Positions 45,601 through 53,149 of a DNA stretch of 64,000 nucleotides are shown here, one piece after another; within the stretch, counting starts at the first letter, position 1, and each line of letters starts with the position of its first letter. The notes beneath the pieces are model-generated. The model ran no database searches and was not told the DNA's origin. It saw only the letters and a list, made by a program, of their open reading frames with translations. The position numbers were made by a program, and so were the translations under genes. This DNA is from Shewanella sp. 1CM18E (lineage in GTDB: Bacteria; Pseudomonadota; Gammaproteobacteria; Enterobacterales; Shewanellaceae), in contig NZ_JALNTW010000004.1 of assembly GCF_023161665.1 (NCBI RefSeq), forward strand, positions 211,182-275,181, written 5' to 3'.

Positions 45601-47221
45601 TGGCTTCTTTAGCGATAGATGCTAAATTGCCTACTACGTTGTCGTAAAGTGCGTTGAATACAAGAATGTTATGACACTGCCAAATAAAGTCTTCACGTAG
45701 CTCGTCGTGAATGATCACGTCAAGTACCGTCAGCTTGTTTAGCTCAGGCCAATCAGCTTGAGTCACTTCTGATGGAAGCGTTTCTAGGTAGTTGATTAGA
45801 CCTTTAAAGTTGTTTTCTGCGTTACCTTTCCAGCGGTGGTATAGAGACCAGCTGATGTTAAAGATAAGCGCCTTACGAGCTTTTTTGTAGTTCTCTTTTG
45901 GTTCACCCAAAATCAAACGAGTCAGCATATTACGCTCAGTAGATACGTCATCACGCTTAGCGATGAAGTTACCCCAAAGCTTGTTTAGCTCTTCGTCGTA
46001 AACCAGTTTATCAGGGCTTGATAACCAAGACTGGAATACGCGATCTTGCTCTTGCTGAATACGCGCTAGCAAATCACCTTCTGGTACGCTCACCTTAGAT
46101 AGACGACCATACTGCTCTTGCGAGATTGAATGAATGCGGCTACGTAGGGTTAGGTAACGTAGGTAACGGTATGTGCTACCAAATAGGTTTAAATGCATGG
46201 TTGGGTTGTTAGCAACCGCAAGCTCTGCATTTAGTTCTAGCGCTTCAAGGTTCTTAGATGGGCTAAGGAAACGCGTTAAACTGCGATCGTAATGCTCGCG
46301 TAAGTCTTCTGATTCGCGTACAAAGTTAACCGCCGCTTTTTCTACAGCTTCAATGCTGCTAATGATTGCACGACGTAGGTTGTGCTGACGCTCATCTTTA
46401 TCTGATGGCGAGAAATCAACAATACCGTCAATACAACCAGAGGTGTATAGCTCTTCAGGCGATACACCCACTGATTTAGCACATTCTTGCCAAGATAGGT
46501 TGTATTTGCGCGCAATACTTTGCAAACCTTGAGGCTGAATGGTGTTAAAAATACCGTCACGTAGCGATAGCAAAATGTTTGCTGCAGCCAGTGGAATAGC
46601 GCCGCCAGAGTAACCCGCACCGATAACGATACCGACAGTCGGTACGTCAACGTTTGCGCTCTCAGCAATCGCTTTAGAAATTGAGTGTGCTTGGTTTTGG
46701 CTGTTAGCCACCTCACCTGCATCAGCACCAGGGGTGTCGATAAGGTAAACAATTGGCATAGACAATTCAGCAAAATGACGAATCGCCTTACAGCAAGCGA
46801 TATGGTGCTCAGGCATCCAAGCGCCATTTGAAGTTGTACGCTCTTGCGCTACAAAACCGATACGGCGAGTACGAGAACCAAAATTCAGTTCGATCTCTGC
46901 ACTATAAAAAGGGCCAATATGAGTTTCGGTAATGAGCTTACCTTTAAGATCCGCAATGATGCGCTTAGCACCAGGGCGGTTTTTATCTTGAGTAGGTTGA
47001 ATAACCTTAGTGACGTAACCATCGACGTCTAATTGGGCCAAATCTTTAAGATTGGCTTGAATCGCGTCGTCGTCTAAAAGACCTTTAACTTCGTCAGAAA
47101 GCGACTGCTTACTGTGTTCAGGAAACAAGGAAAAGTCTTTAGCTAGCTGCTCTGCTTTTAGAAAAAGCGGATCGGCAGTTTGCACTTGAGTCGTGTTAGC
47201 GGGCTGATTTTGGCTGGTCAT
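42665..47221 (-). CDS. accADC: Fused acetyl-CoA carboxylase-type enzyme (AccADC)
   Basis: This single 1518-residue chain joins an AccA-like carboxyltransferase half (about 30-300), a helical linker (about 300-670), an AccD-like half (about 690-900, VICFISSGGMQTKEGAAALF), biotin carboxylase (about 945-1390, GGGGKGIQVV, FMEMNTRLQVEHPVTE) and a biotin-carrier domain (about 1440-1518) with the biotinylated Lys in EAMKMFSQ. I recall the same fusion in Shewanella as a multifunctional acetyl-CoA carboxylase. The substrate could be acetyl-CoA or another acyl-CoA. It is divergent from a LysR gene, the likely regulator. Ordinary accA, accBC and accD are expected elsewhere. Confidence 0.9.
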   Translation of the reverse strand: MTSQNQPANTTQVQTADPLFLKAEQLAKDFSLFPEHSKQSLSDEVKGLLDDDAIQANLKDLAQLDVDGYVTKVIQPTQDKNRPGAKRIIADLKGKLITETHIGPFYSAEIELNFGSRTRRIGFVAQERTTSNGAWMPEHHIACCKAIRHFAELSMPIVYLIDTPGADAGEVANSQNQAHSISKAIAESANVDVPTVGIVIGAGYSGGAIPLAAANILLSLRDGIFNTIQPQGLQSIARKYNLSWQECAKSVGVSPEELYTSGCIDGIVDFSPSDKDERQHNLRRAIISSIEAVEKAAVNFVRESEDLREHYDRSLTRFLSPSKNLEALELNAELAVANNPTMHLNLFGSTYRYLRYLTLRSRIHSISQEQYGRLSKVSVPEGDLLARIQQEQDRVFQSWLSSPDKLVYDEELNKLWGNFIAKRDDVSTERNMLTRLILGEPKENYKKARKALIFNISWSLYHRWKGNAENNFKGLINYLETLPSEVTQADWPELNKLTVLDVIIHDELREDFIWQCHNILVFNALYDNVVGNLASIAKEAMMSKSLSRNSVDNLLHESIDRALSTQNVANDKSKFYKWLKYFMTQSNRAELLTRTEQWKSVGFPQLNDSLFVILTYFFERLLPEYFDSEEESSEYTGAINPVRIGRRKDFWNRLTMGYQDLLIQKVLRDEKRAGKMGWDAIVAKFFTEFEEINGDKISANLLNFPGFRLSIEDALDKGIRPCGLITGLADFEHNGQPMRVGVAVSNTAFQAGAFDMAAAEKFSALLIECAKRKLPVICFISSGGMQTKEGAAALFSMAVVNDRITRFIRDNELPVLMFGYGDCTGGAQASFVTHPLVQTYYLSGTNMPFAGQMVVPAYLPSTSTLSNYLSKVPGAMDALVTNPFSDTIDAQLQSIDPLMPKPTAKIVDVISNAVSTLVPERLVAEEEIVQDDPRQLMKPIEKVLVHARGCTAVKLIRKAHDNNINVVLVASDPDMTSVPADMLKGDDKLVCIGGNTSDESYLNAYSVLKVAEYENVDALHPGIGFLSESPQFAALCVNNGVNFVGPSVHSMTTMGNKSNAIKTSQAQNVPVVPGSHGILNNAEQAVNVASEIGYPVLLKAVQGGGGKGIQVVERPGDMISLFQKTSTEAAAAFGNGDLYLEKYVTSLRHIEVQLLRDQFGNTKVLGLRDCSVQRNNQKVVEESGSTMLPDELKQRVMEYTRALGDATDYMGAGTVEFIYNLDANEVYFMEMNTRLQVEHPVTEATSGIDIVSAGFDIAAGRSIAELEPQEIGYAMEVRVTAEKAALDSNGVLQLLPHPGLITEYQMPERDDIEIISIAGEGKEVSPYYDSLIAQIICRGESREDVITKLHDYLANQVVIKGIATNIPLLTRILKDGTFNEGVYDTNYLPRFMAELDVPELIAEMEAAAETVGVDTASLRVGESNELKVMAQGAGIFYTSPAPGEADFVKEGDIVTVDQTLALTEAMKMFSQVTLAGFNRKNAVLYPEDQQYRIERILNSNGQQVSQGELLFVVSPVTK

Positions 47222-47343
47222 CTAAAGATCCTCTGCTTTTAGCCTCTGAAATTTTTAGCTGGTAAATATAACTTTGTTATCCCGTCAATTGCTATTAAAC
47301 TGCGCTAGACGCTTTGTTCCATATTTGAGACAGTGGAGATAAC

Positions 47344-48255
47344 ATGCCAGATTTAAACGGTATGATGCTCTTTGCGGCGGTAGTTAGAGCCAAAGGTTTC
47401 TCTCAAGCTGCCCGTGAAATAGGCATGCCAAAATCAACCATTAGTCGTAAGGTTGCCCAGCTTGAAGAGCAGCTAGGTGTACGACTTTTGCAGCGAGATA
47501 CGCGCAATTTGAGTTTGACTCAGGTCGGTGCGCTGTTTTATCAGCACTGCTCCAGTATAAGCGATGAAATTGAAGCTGCAAAAGCCACGGTTGAAAATAC
47601 CCACAATGATGTCTCAGGCTTACTGCGTATCGCTATTCCAGTATCTTTCAGCCAAGAACTAATCGCCACTTTATGTAGTGGTTTCTTACGCCTCTACCCC
47701 AATGTTGAACTTGACGTGCAGTTTACCGATAGTGAAGTTGGCTTAGTGGGTGAAGGCTACGATATTGCAATTAAATATGGTCCGCTGCAATCATCAGACT
47801 TGGTAGCGAGGTTACTGTTCGAGCGCCAACCTATTTTGGTTGCTAGCCCCGGCTATTTAAAAATCCATGGCACCCCTGCAACCCCGCAAGACTTGGCTGA
47901 ACACAGCGGTATTTTACTTGGTACTTCACGCTCCGCGCCGATTTGGCCACTTGGTAAAGGCGCTAGAAAAACTATGGTTAATTTTCAGCGTAAAGTCAGG
48001 GTCAATAGCGCTGTAATGGTAAAACAATTAGTTATGGATGATTTTGGCATTGCCATGCTATCCAACTCCGTTTGTAAAAATGAGCTAGCTAGCGGCTCGC
48101 TAGTGCCTATTTTACAAGAATGGCCTATGGAAGCCTTTAAGGTTTATGGCGTGTACTCTAGCCGTCGTCAATTAGCGACTAACATCAGCGTTTTTCTAGA
48201 CTTCTTTCATAAGCGCTTTACTAGCCAAGAGTCGTTACAGTCGCTAATGGTGTAA
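47344..48255 (+). CDS. LysR-family regulator, divergent from accADC
   Basis: This 303-residue LysR-type regulator has a winged helix (KGFSQAAREIGMPKSTISRKVAQLEEQLGVRLLQRDTRNL) of the CrgA/DsdC-like subgroup and an effector domain (VSGLLRIAIPVSF). A 122-bp gap separates it from the divergent accADC gene, so it is the natural candidate to control the fused carboxylase. The signal it senses is unknown. It shares a terminator hairpin with the converging fap operon. Confidence 0.92.
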   Translation: MPDLNGMMLFAAVVRAKGFSQAAREIGMPKSTISRKVAQLEEQLGVRLLQRDTRNLSLTQVGALFYQHCSSISDEIEAAKATVENTHNDVSGLLRIAIPVSFSQELIATLCSGFLRLYPNVELDVQFTDSEVGLVGEGYDIAIKYGPLQSSDLVARLLFERQPILVASPGYLKIHGTPATPQDLAEHSGILLGTSRSAPIWPLGKGARKTMVNFQRKVRVNSAVMVKQLVMDDFGIAMLSNSVCKNELASGSLVPILQEWPMEAFKVYGVYSSRRQLATNISVFLDFFHKRFTSQESLQSLMV

Positions 48256-48285
48256 ATCAGCTGATGTAAACATGCTGACATAAAA

Positions 48286-48305
48286 AAGCGCCTATCAAGG
48301 CGCTT
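48286..48305 (-). terminator. Rho-independent terminator of the fap operon
   Basis: AAGCGCC/GGCGCTT forms a 7-bp stem with a 6-nt loop. On the minus strand it ends in a T-run just past fapF; on the plus strand it may also serve the converging LysR gene. Confidence 0.85.
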
Positions 48306-48340
48306 AATTTATCCGTGCAAACCAATGCTTACTTAAGCCA

Positions 48341-49708
48341 TTAAAAACGGTAAGGGAAACGCAAGCTAATCTGATAGTCGGGTGAGTCTTCCGTTAAGCC
48401 GGCACCAATACTAGTGACCATAGAAAAGTTTTCAGTCAAGGCTAGCGTGGCACCTAAACCTAGATTAGCCGTATTGGTATCAGTACGTGCAATATCTTGC
48501 CACTGACCACCCAAGGGCTTTTGGCGGGTTTTAGTAAAGAAGCGCTGATTAAAGCTCATCCCGATACTCATGCGCTCTGACACAGCAAACGCTAACCCTA
48601 AGCTGTAATCAATATAGTCACCTAAATCAATCTCTCCTGGAGATAATCCTGGAAGGCCTGATAAATCACCATACTCTTCCGAAAGAAAAGTACCGTAATT
48701 AAGGTTAAAAAACACAATGGCGGGGTCATAGGTTTTAGCTAAACTAAACCCGGTTGAAATGCCCCACACACCGGCACCTGTAGCGATTTGATCGGGATAG
48801 GTCAAATTACCTGATTCAGACGACTCAAGGTTAATACCAAATGGATCATCTCCAGTTGGCATTCGCACTCTTACGTTCCAAACCCAATCTGGCCACCCGT
48901 CACCTTCTGTCATTATTCGATAGTAGGCGGCAACGCTCATGTCACCAATTTGCGCGCCTTCTACATCAGCTGATTCATAAAGCTGGCTCGAGTTACCTTC
49001 ACCTACTGACTCATACTTGTTTAGGCGGTACACAAATGGCATCGCCATTTCAAACTGCCAGCTATCGTTTAACGTATAGCGAGTAGTGAGATCTAGTTGG
49101 ACCGTATTTGAGCGAATGCGATCCAAATTTAAGTTACCGAGGAAAATCGCATCTAATGCCAAAAAGCCCCTTAACACTAAATCTTTACGACCGTAGTAGC
49201 TGTAGGTTAGAGATGGCTCAATCGTCAGTTTACGATCAAATACATTGTGCGCTTCTTGCAGCACATCTTCAGTGCTACGCGAGCGTTCAGGTTCTTTTTT
49301 CACAGCAGCCTGAGTTGGACTTTGTGCTTGTGAATTAGCAATTTGGGTTGGTTGTTGTGGCGCTCTTTCGATTGCCGCCTGTTGATTTTGAGGCTGCGCT
49401 TGAGAAGATGTTGATACCCGCGCTTGCTGCGCAGTAACTTGGGGAGCTTGAGCGGCTTTAGTTTGAGTGGTGTTAGCTGTTTGAGCTTGCTTCAGCTGCG
49501 CCTCTTTAGACAGTACTTTTTGAGCCATTTGATTAATGGCTCTTTGCTGCATCTGTAATTGCTGGTTGAGCAAAATAAGCTGTTTTTTTAATAGTTGTAG
49601 CTCTTCGGCTTCAGTCATCTGAGCTTGGTTTGCATCAACAGAAAAAGTCATCATTGGCATACTCGAAATGGATACCAGTAGCGCCACTTTAGTCCATTTA
49701 AAATCCAT
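48341..49708 (-). CDS. fapF: FapF-like outer-membrane amyloid secretion pore
   Basis: This 455-residue outer-membrane protein ends the fap operon. It has a signal peptide, a Gln/Lys-rich coiled coil (about 30-70), a Gln/Ala-rich low-complexity stretch (about 70-140) and a C-terminal beta-barrel of roughly 12 strands ending with the terminal Phe typical of outer-membrane proteins (ISLRFPYRF). The plan matches FapF of Pseudomonas, a trimeric pore that secretes FapC through a coiled-coil-gated barrel. The context (FapE, FapD, FapC, FapB upstream) supports this. The Gln-rich spacer looks longer and more repetitive than I expect. Confidence 0.85.
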   Translation of the reverse strand: MDFKWTKVALLVSISSMPMMTFSVDANQAQMTEAEELQLLKKQLILLNQQLQMQQRAINQMAQKVLSKEAQLKQAQTANTTQTKAAQAPQVTAQQARVSTSSQAQPQNQQAAIERAPQQPTQIANSQAQSPTQAAVKKEPERSRSTEDVLQEAHNVFDRKLTIEPSLTYSYYGRKDLVLRGFLALDAIFLGNLNLDRIRSNTVQLDLTTRYTLNDSWQFEMAMPFVYRLNKYESVGEGNSSQLYESADVEGAQIGDMSVAAYYRIMTEGDGWPDWVWNVRVRMPTGDDPFGINLESSESGNLTYPDQIATGAGVWGISTGFSLAKTYDPAIVFFNLNYGTFLSEEYGDLSGLPGLSPGEIDLGDYIDYSLGLAFAVSERMSIGMSFNQRFFTKTRQKPLGGQWQDIARTDTNTANLGLGATLALTENFSMVTSIGAGLTEDSPDYQISLRFPYRF

Positions 49709-49740
49709 TTCTTGTTCCCTATTTTTATACTTTAAAAAAA

Positions 49741-50469
49741 CTATAGTCCAATACCTATAATATCGCGTACCTGCATCCCTAATAATTGACGCTGTTTTAC
49801 ACCTAAACTAATACCGTTATAACGGATCAAAGAGTGATTAGTGACTTGATGAAATGCCCCATCAATTTTAATCGATTGCACCAATTGACCGTTACCACCT
49901 TGTGATGCAACCCCTTGCGCAAAAGAAGCTGAAGACATACCAACCTCATAGCCAAGCTGACCACTGGCGGTTGAGTAAACCACGTCACCGCGACTGTTAA
50001 CTAAAGTCTGACCAATAACGATTTCAACTCCATTATTTAATGGCGCTAAGTGACCTTGCTCTAAATCAAACTGATTATTTACTTGATTAAAATCCCCCGC
50101 GATTTGAATCGATTGTTGCAGTCCCCGCTGCTGACCGTTAGCAGATAAGTTAACGCTATCGTTAGCATTTAATACATTATCGGCAATGGTAATGCGCATA
50201 GCTGGGCCACTTTCCGCATTCGCAAGCTCCACTTGCATATGAACTTGCTGAGACAGCCCCTGCTCATTGATATAGTGGGTTTGCATGTGAAGACCAAAAT
50301 AAAAATCTTGGCCATTCTCGGTGTATTTACCACGCATTTCAGCGAGCTCTTGATCCAGTAAAGGCGACTTTCCAGCAAAAGCCTCTAACGGAACTTCAGA
50401 TGCAAATACTGTGTTAGCCAGTAATATCCCTGCACCTGTAACTAATCCTGTCATAAAGCAAAATTTCAT
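49741..50469 (-). CDS. fapE: FapE-like secreted amyloid component
   Basis: This 242-residue exported protein has a signal peptide ending TVFAS and an early LAEMRGKYT, similar to the ELRGRY-type motif of FapE. Its later region is rich in Asn, Gly and Gln with internal repeats such as GQLVQSIKIDGAFHQVTNHS and GLQQSIQIAGDFNQVNNQF. In Pseudomonas, FapE is a minor part of the Fap fibre. The ATG has a perfect AGGAGG upstream and lies eight bases after the fapD stop. The assignment relies mainly on operon order. Confidence 0.78.
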   Translation of the reverse strand: MKFCFMTGLVTGAGILLANTVFASEVPLEAFAGKSPLLDQELAEMRGKYTENGQDFYFGLHMQTHYINEQGLSQQVHMQVELANAESGPAMRITIADNVLNANDSVNLSANGQQRGLQQSIQIAGDFNQVNNQFDLEQGHLAPLNNGVEIVIGQTLVNSRGDVVYSTASGQLGYEVGMSSASFAQGVASQGGNGQLVQSIKIDGAFHQVTNHSLIRYNGISLGVKQRQLLGMQVRDIIGIGL

Positions 50470-50477
50470 TTTGCCTC

Positions 50478-51161
50478 CTAGAGCATGTCTGCATACTCGA
50501 AACCAAACTCTAATAATTCAGCATCGGATAATGGCTGCAAGGGATCCAATATCTTGTAAGTCAACTGCGGCCGAGGGTGTAATAGAGGGTTATCTTTAAT
50601 GTATTGATTACCTATCACCACAAATACGATGCCATTCCATTTATCGGTAAACTCGTCAAAAGTTAAGATACGATTCCCTAACGCGGGATCGCCTAAGTAA
50701 ACTTGATTCCCGGTGAACCTTCTCATCACGACAAAGTGGCTATAACCACCATCATTTAATAGCACTATCGCAGGAATTTTTAACTGCTGGAGCTCTGCAA
50801 TACCTACACGGTAACCGCGCCCACGCATATTTTGTGAGTTTAAATATCGCTTCATATCTAATAAGGAGAAGCCTTGCTGTTGCACAAGCTCAATATCAGA
50901 CACTTTTAGCATTCCCAATAACACTTCTTGTTCGGTTATTGTTTCGTTGCCGTAGCCATATTTAAGAATGCTTGCCAAACTAGCTGCACCGCAAGAAAAG
51001 TCTGTTCTTTGCTGCACAACATATTCAAACTTTTGCTCTCTGATACTTTGAATATTTTTGCTGTAGTTACCCATTCCAGGGATCATGCCTGTCAACATGA
51101 TGTCTGCAGCAAACGCATTAAAAGATAAAAAGGTAATTAAGATAACAAACGAACGTTTCAT
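50478..51161 (-). CDS. fapD: FapD-like C39 cysteine peptidase
   Basis: This 227-residue exported C39-type peptidase has an active-site Cys57 in RTDFSCGAASLA, His142 in GGYSHFVVMRR and Asp158 in LGDPALG. AAGGAAG-type spacing supports the ATG at 51161 over an upstream start 11 codons earlier. A signal peptide (LITFLSFNAFAA) follows. In the Pseudomonas fap operon, FapD is the proposed protease needed for fibre assembly or processing. All three catalytic residues look intact here. Confidence 0.9.
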   Translation of the reverse strand: MKRSFVILITFLSFNAFAADIMLTGMIPGMGNYSKNIQSIREQKFEYVVQQRTDFSCGAASLASILKYGYGNETITEQEVLLGMLKVSDIELVQQQGFSLLDMKRYLNSQNMRGRGYRVGIAELQQLKIPAIVLLNDGGYSHFVVMRRFTGNQVYLGDPALGNRILTFDEFTDKWNGIVFVVIGNQYIKDNPLLHPRPQLTYKILDPLQPLSDAELLEFGFEYADML

Positions 51162-51231
51162 AGATGACTTCCTTGTATGTATCGGCCTGAGCAATGCCCA
51201 GGCCGATTATCACACTAATGGTTAGTGTTGA

Positions 51232-52332
51232 TTAAGGAGCTTCTGAAACAATGGCTCCTCCGGTCATACTAGTAAGTGATAGGTTATTTGACTGTAAATT
51301 ACCATTACCAGATGCCATATTAACGCCAATGTTACCTGAGGCATTTTGGAAAGCATTTCCGCTCAGAGATGCTGTATTGGTGGTTTTTTGAGTCACTGTC
51401 TCGATATAGAAAGGTAGCTCACCACTTACAACACCAAGTAAACCGATAACACCTTCCTCTTCAAAAGTTAAACCTGAATCTCCGGTTGGATTATTAGCGT
51501 CCATATCTAGATGTCCCCAAAGTTCAGCATCATCGCCGTTAGCGTGGGAACCGTCATCTCTCCAAATCTCAGGGTAGTAACTACCAGTCTGTTCAGACGT
51601 ACCGCTATAACCGCCTATGGCACCAAAACCTAAAGTAACTTCTACTGATTCTGCTGAGTTTTGAACAACACTTTCGTTATTAATCCCGTTATGGGCCGAG
51701 ACTTGCGAGTTAGATACACTAGCTTCACCTAAACTACCATTATGTGCAGATGCAGCCATGTTATTAGCTTGAATATTATTGCCACCAGCAGCAATGTTTA
51801 CCCCAATGTTACCTGAGGCACCTTTAAAGGCATCACCTTTAATGCTGGCATCATTGGTTGTTGCATAGTTATTGGTTAAATTAAATGATCCACGTTGAGT
51901 ACTGAAGATCTCTGCATCACCAGAACCAAAAGCAAAGCTTTGGTCTATTGACGCTAATGCAGCCGAATTACCTTGCACATTATAGTCACCAGCAGCTTGG
52001 TTAACGCCAATATTACCGCTGGCATTATTAAACGCTGAGCCTGAGATGCTCGCTGAGTTTTCTACGTATGAATTGCCAACACCATTGGCTCCAGTAGTCT
52101 GCACATTATCGACAACTGCCATACCTAATCCATTAACTCGAATATCACCGTCTATCTTGACTTTACCTGAAAATTCCACATCTTTTTTAACGGTTACTTC
52201 TTTCTTCAATTCAACAGAGCTGTTCGACTCAGAATTAGACTCAGAAGAGTCATTTCCGTTAGCAAATGCTGGCGCACTAATCGCCGCACCGATACACATG
52301 ACTAGGGTTAATTTTTTCATTTCCATTTTCAT
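51232..52332 (-). CDS. fapC: FapC-like major functional amyloid
   Basis: This roughly 366-residue exported protein is the main fibre subunit. After the signal peptide (AAISAPAFA) and a Ser/Asn-rich leader come three imperfect repeats at about 92-128, 160-197 and 320-357, each with the core ASGNIGVN, A/S-G and Q-x-N. The first two are separated by a short linker and the second and third by about 120 residues that contain no repeat. I found no C-terminal CxxC-type Cys pair, unlike Pseudomonas FapC. RBS spacing suggests the second or third Met is also possible. It lies 18 bp from fapB. Confidence 0.87.
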   Translation of the reverse strand: MKMEMKKLTLVMCIGAAISAPAFANGNDSSESNSESNSSVELKKEVTVKKDVEFSGKVKIDGDIRVNGLGMAVVDNVQTTGANGVGNSYVENSASISGSAFNNASGNIGVNQAAGDYNVQGNSAALASIDQSFAFGSGDAEIFSTQRGSFNLTNNYATTNDASIKGDAFKGASGNIGVNIAAGGNNIQANNMAASAHNGSLGEASVSNSQVSAHNGINNESVVQNSAESVEVTLGFGAIGGYSGTSEQTGSYYPEIWRDDGSHANGDDAELWGHLDMDANNPTGDSGLTFEEEGVIGLLGVVSGELPFYIETVTQKTTNTASLSGNAFQNASGNIGVNMASGNGNLQSNNLSLTSMTGGAIVSEAP

Positions 52333-52349
52333 ATCTCCATTTGAGCAAT

Positions 52350-52955
52350 TTAATTCCCACTAGGTAACTGCAGCGAGAACTGATTTATGGCGCTGTTGCC
52401 ATCGCCAGAAACTTGGTTGATTTGAACTATGCCTTGGGCATTTTCAAAACTGTCTGGAGCAATAACTGCATGGTTTGTATCGTTGCGTTCGAGAGGCAAA
52501 GCGGTGGGGCTTACAATATTATCAAGTGCGTTATCATCAAGACCTAAACCAATCACAGACTGTAGAGCGATAGCTCCAAGATTGGCTTGAATATTTCCTT
52601 GACCACTAACCTGATTAATACTGACAAGCCCTTGTGCATTTTCAAATGCAAGTTCTTCAATATGAGTAAGGTTATATGCCGTATGATCATCTAACAGTTT
52701 TAGGTAAGGATTTTGTTGATCCGATAAGATAATGACTTGATCAGCAATAGCATGGCTATTTGATTGCAGGTTGCTATCACCAGCTGCCTGATTGATTGCG
52801 ATACGTCCAGTGTTGTTGCTAAAAGACTTGGTACCTACGGTAGAGCGATTATCAATGTGATGAGTAAGCGTACTTGCATCACTGTCCGACCAAACAGCAG
52901 ATGAAAAACCTACTAGGGATAGGCATAAGTACATTGGAACATTGCTTAACTTCAT
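52350..52955 (-). CDS. fapB: FapB-like minor amyloid or nucleator
   Basis: This 201-residue exported protein has three copies of the same repeat as FapC (INQAAGDSNLQSNS, INQVSGQGNIQANL and INQVSGDGNSAINQ), each preceded by an F-x-N stretch. In Pseudomonas, FapB is the minor fibre component and probable nucleator. It is the first gene of the operon here, behind a sigma-54 promoter about 40 bp upstream. No fapA gene lies between it and the regulator, so this operon begins at fapB. Its ribosome site is weak. Confidence 0.83.
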   Translation of the reverse strand: MKLSNVPMYLCLSLVGFSSAVWSDSDASTLTHHIDNRSTVGTKSFSNNTGRIAINQAAGDSNLQSNSHAIADQVIILSDQQNPYLKLLDDHTAYNLTHIEELAFENAQGLVSINQVSGQGNIQANLGAIALQSVIGLGLDDNALDNIVSPTALPLERNDTNHAVIAPDSFENAQGIVQINQVSGDGNSAINQFSLQLPSGN

Positions 52956-52994
52956 TCAACACTCTAACTATCATCAAAACCGTGTCAAACAAGT

Positions 52995-53011
52995 AGCAAA
53001 CAGCACGCCAA
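52995..53011 (-). promoter_or_regulatory. Sigma-54 (-24/-12) promoter of the fap operon
   Basis: On the minus strand, TGGCGTGCTGTTTGCT places GG and GC exactly ten bases apart, as sigma-54 requires, and fits TGGCACG-N4-TTGC well. It lies about 40 bp before fapB, and a sigma-54 activator gene is next door. Confidence 0.82.
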
Positions 53012-53049
53012 ACAATAAAAACAAAGTAATTCATGGACTTAATTTTCAC

Positions 53050-53084
53050 ATAAAAAAAGACAATCTCATTTCTGAGACTGTCTT
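53050..53084 (-). terminator. Terminator of the VpsR-like regulator gene
   Basis: On the minus strand, a 12-bp stem with one mismatch and a four-base loop (AAGACA...TGTCTT arms) is followed by seven T residues, 65 bp past the regulator stop. It insulates the regulator from fap. Confidence 0.85.
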
Positions 53085-53149
53085 AAGTTAACCCATTGAA
53101 TTAATTAGACTCATAATTAATTACTGCATTCTCAAAACTGAGAAATTAT

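Noticed and set aside
46342-46827. A 161-codon frame within the fused carboxylase gene
   Set aside because: It lies wholly inside accADC in another frame and has no coding features of its own.
48341-52955. Curli (csg) operon, because of repeat-bearing fibre proteins and a CsgD-like gene in the window
   Set aside because: The repeat core (ASGNIGVN, INQxxG), the C39 peptidase and the coiled-coil/barrel pore match Fap, not CsgA/B/E/F/G. No CsgG-like lipoprotein is present.
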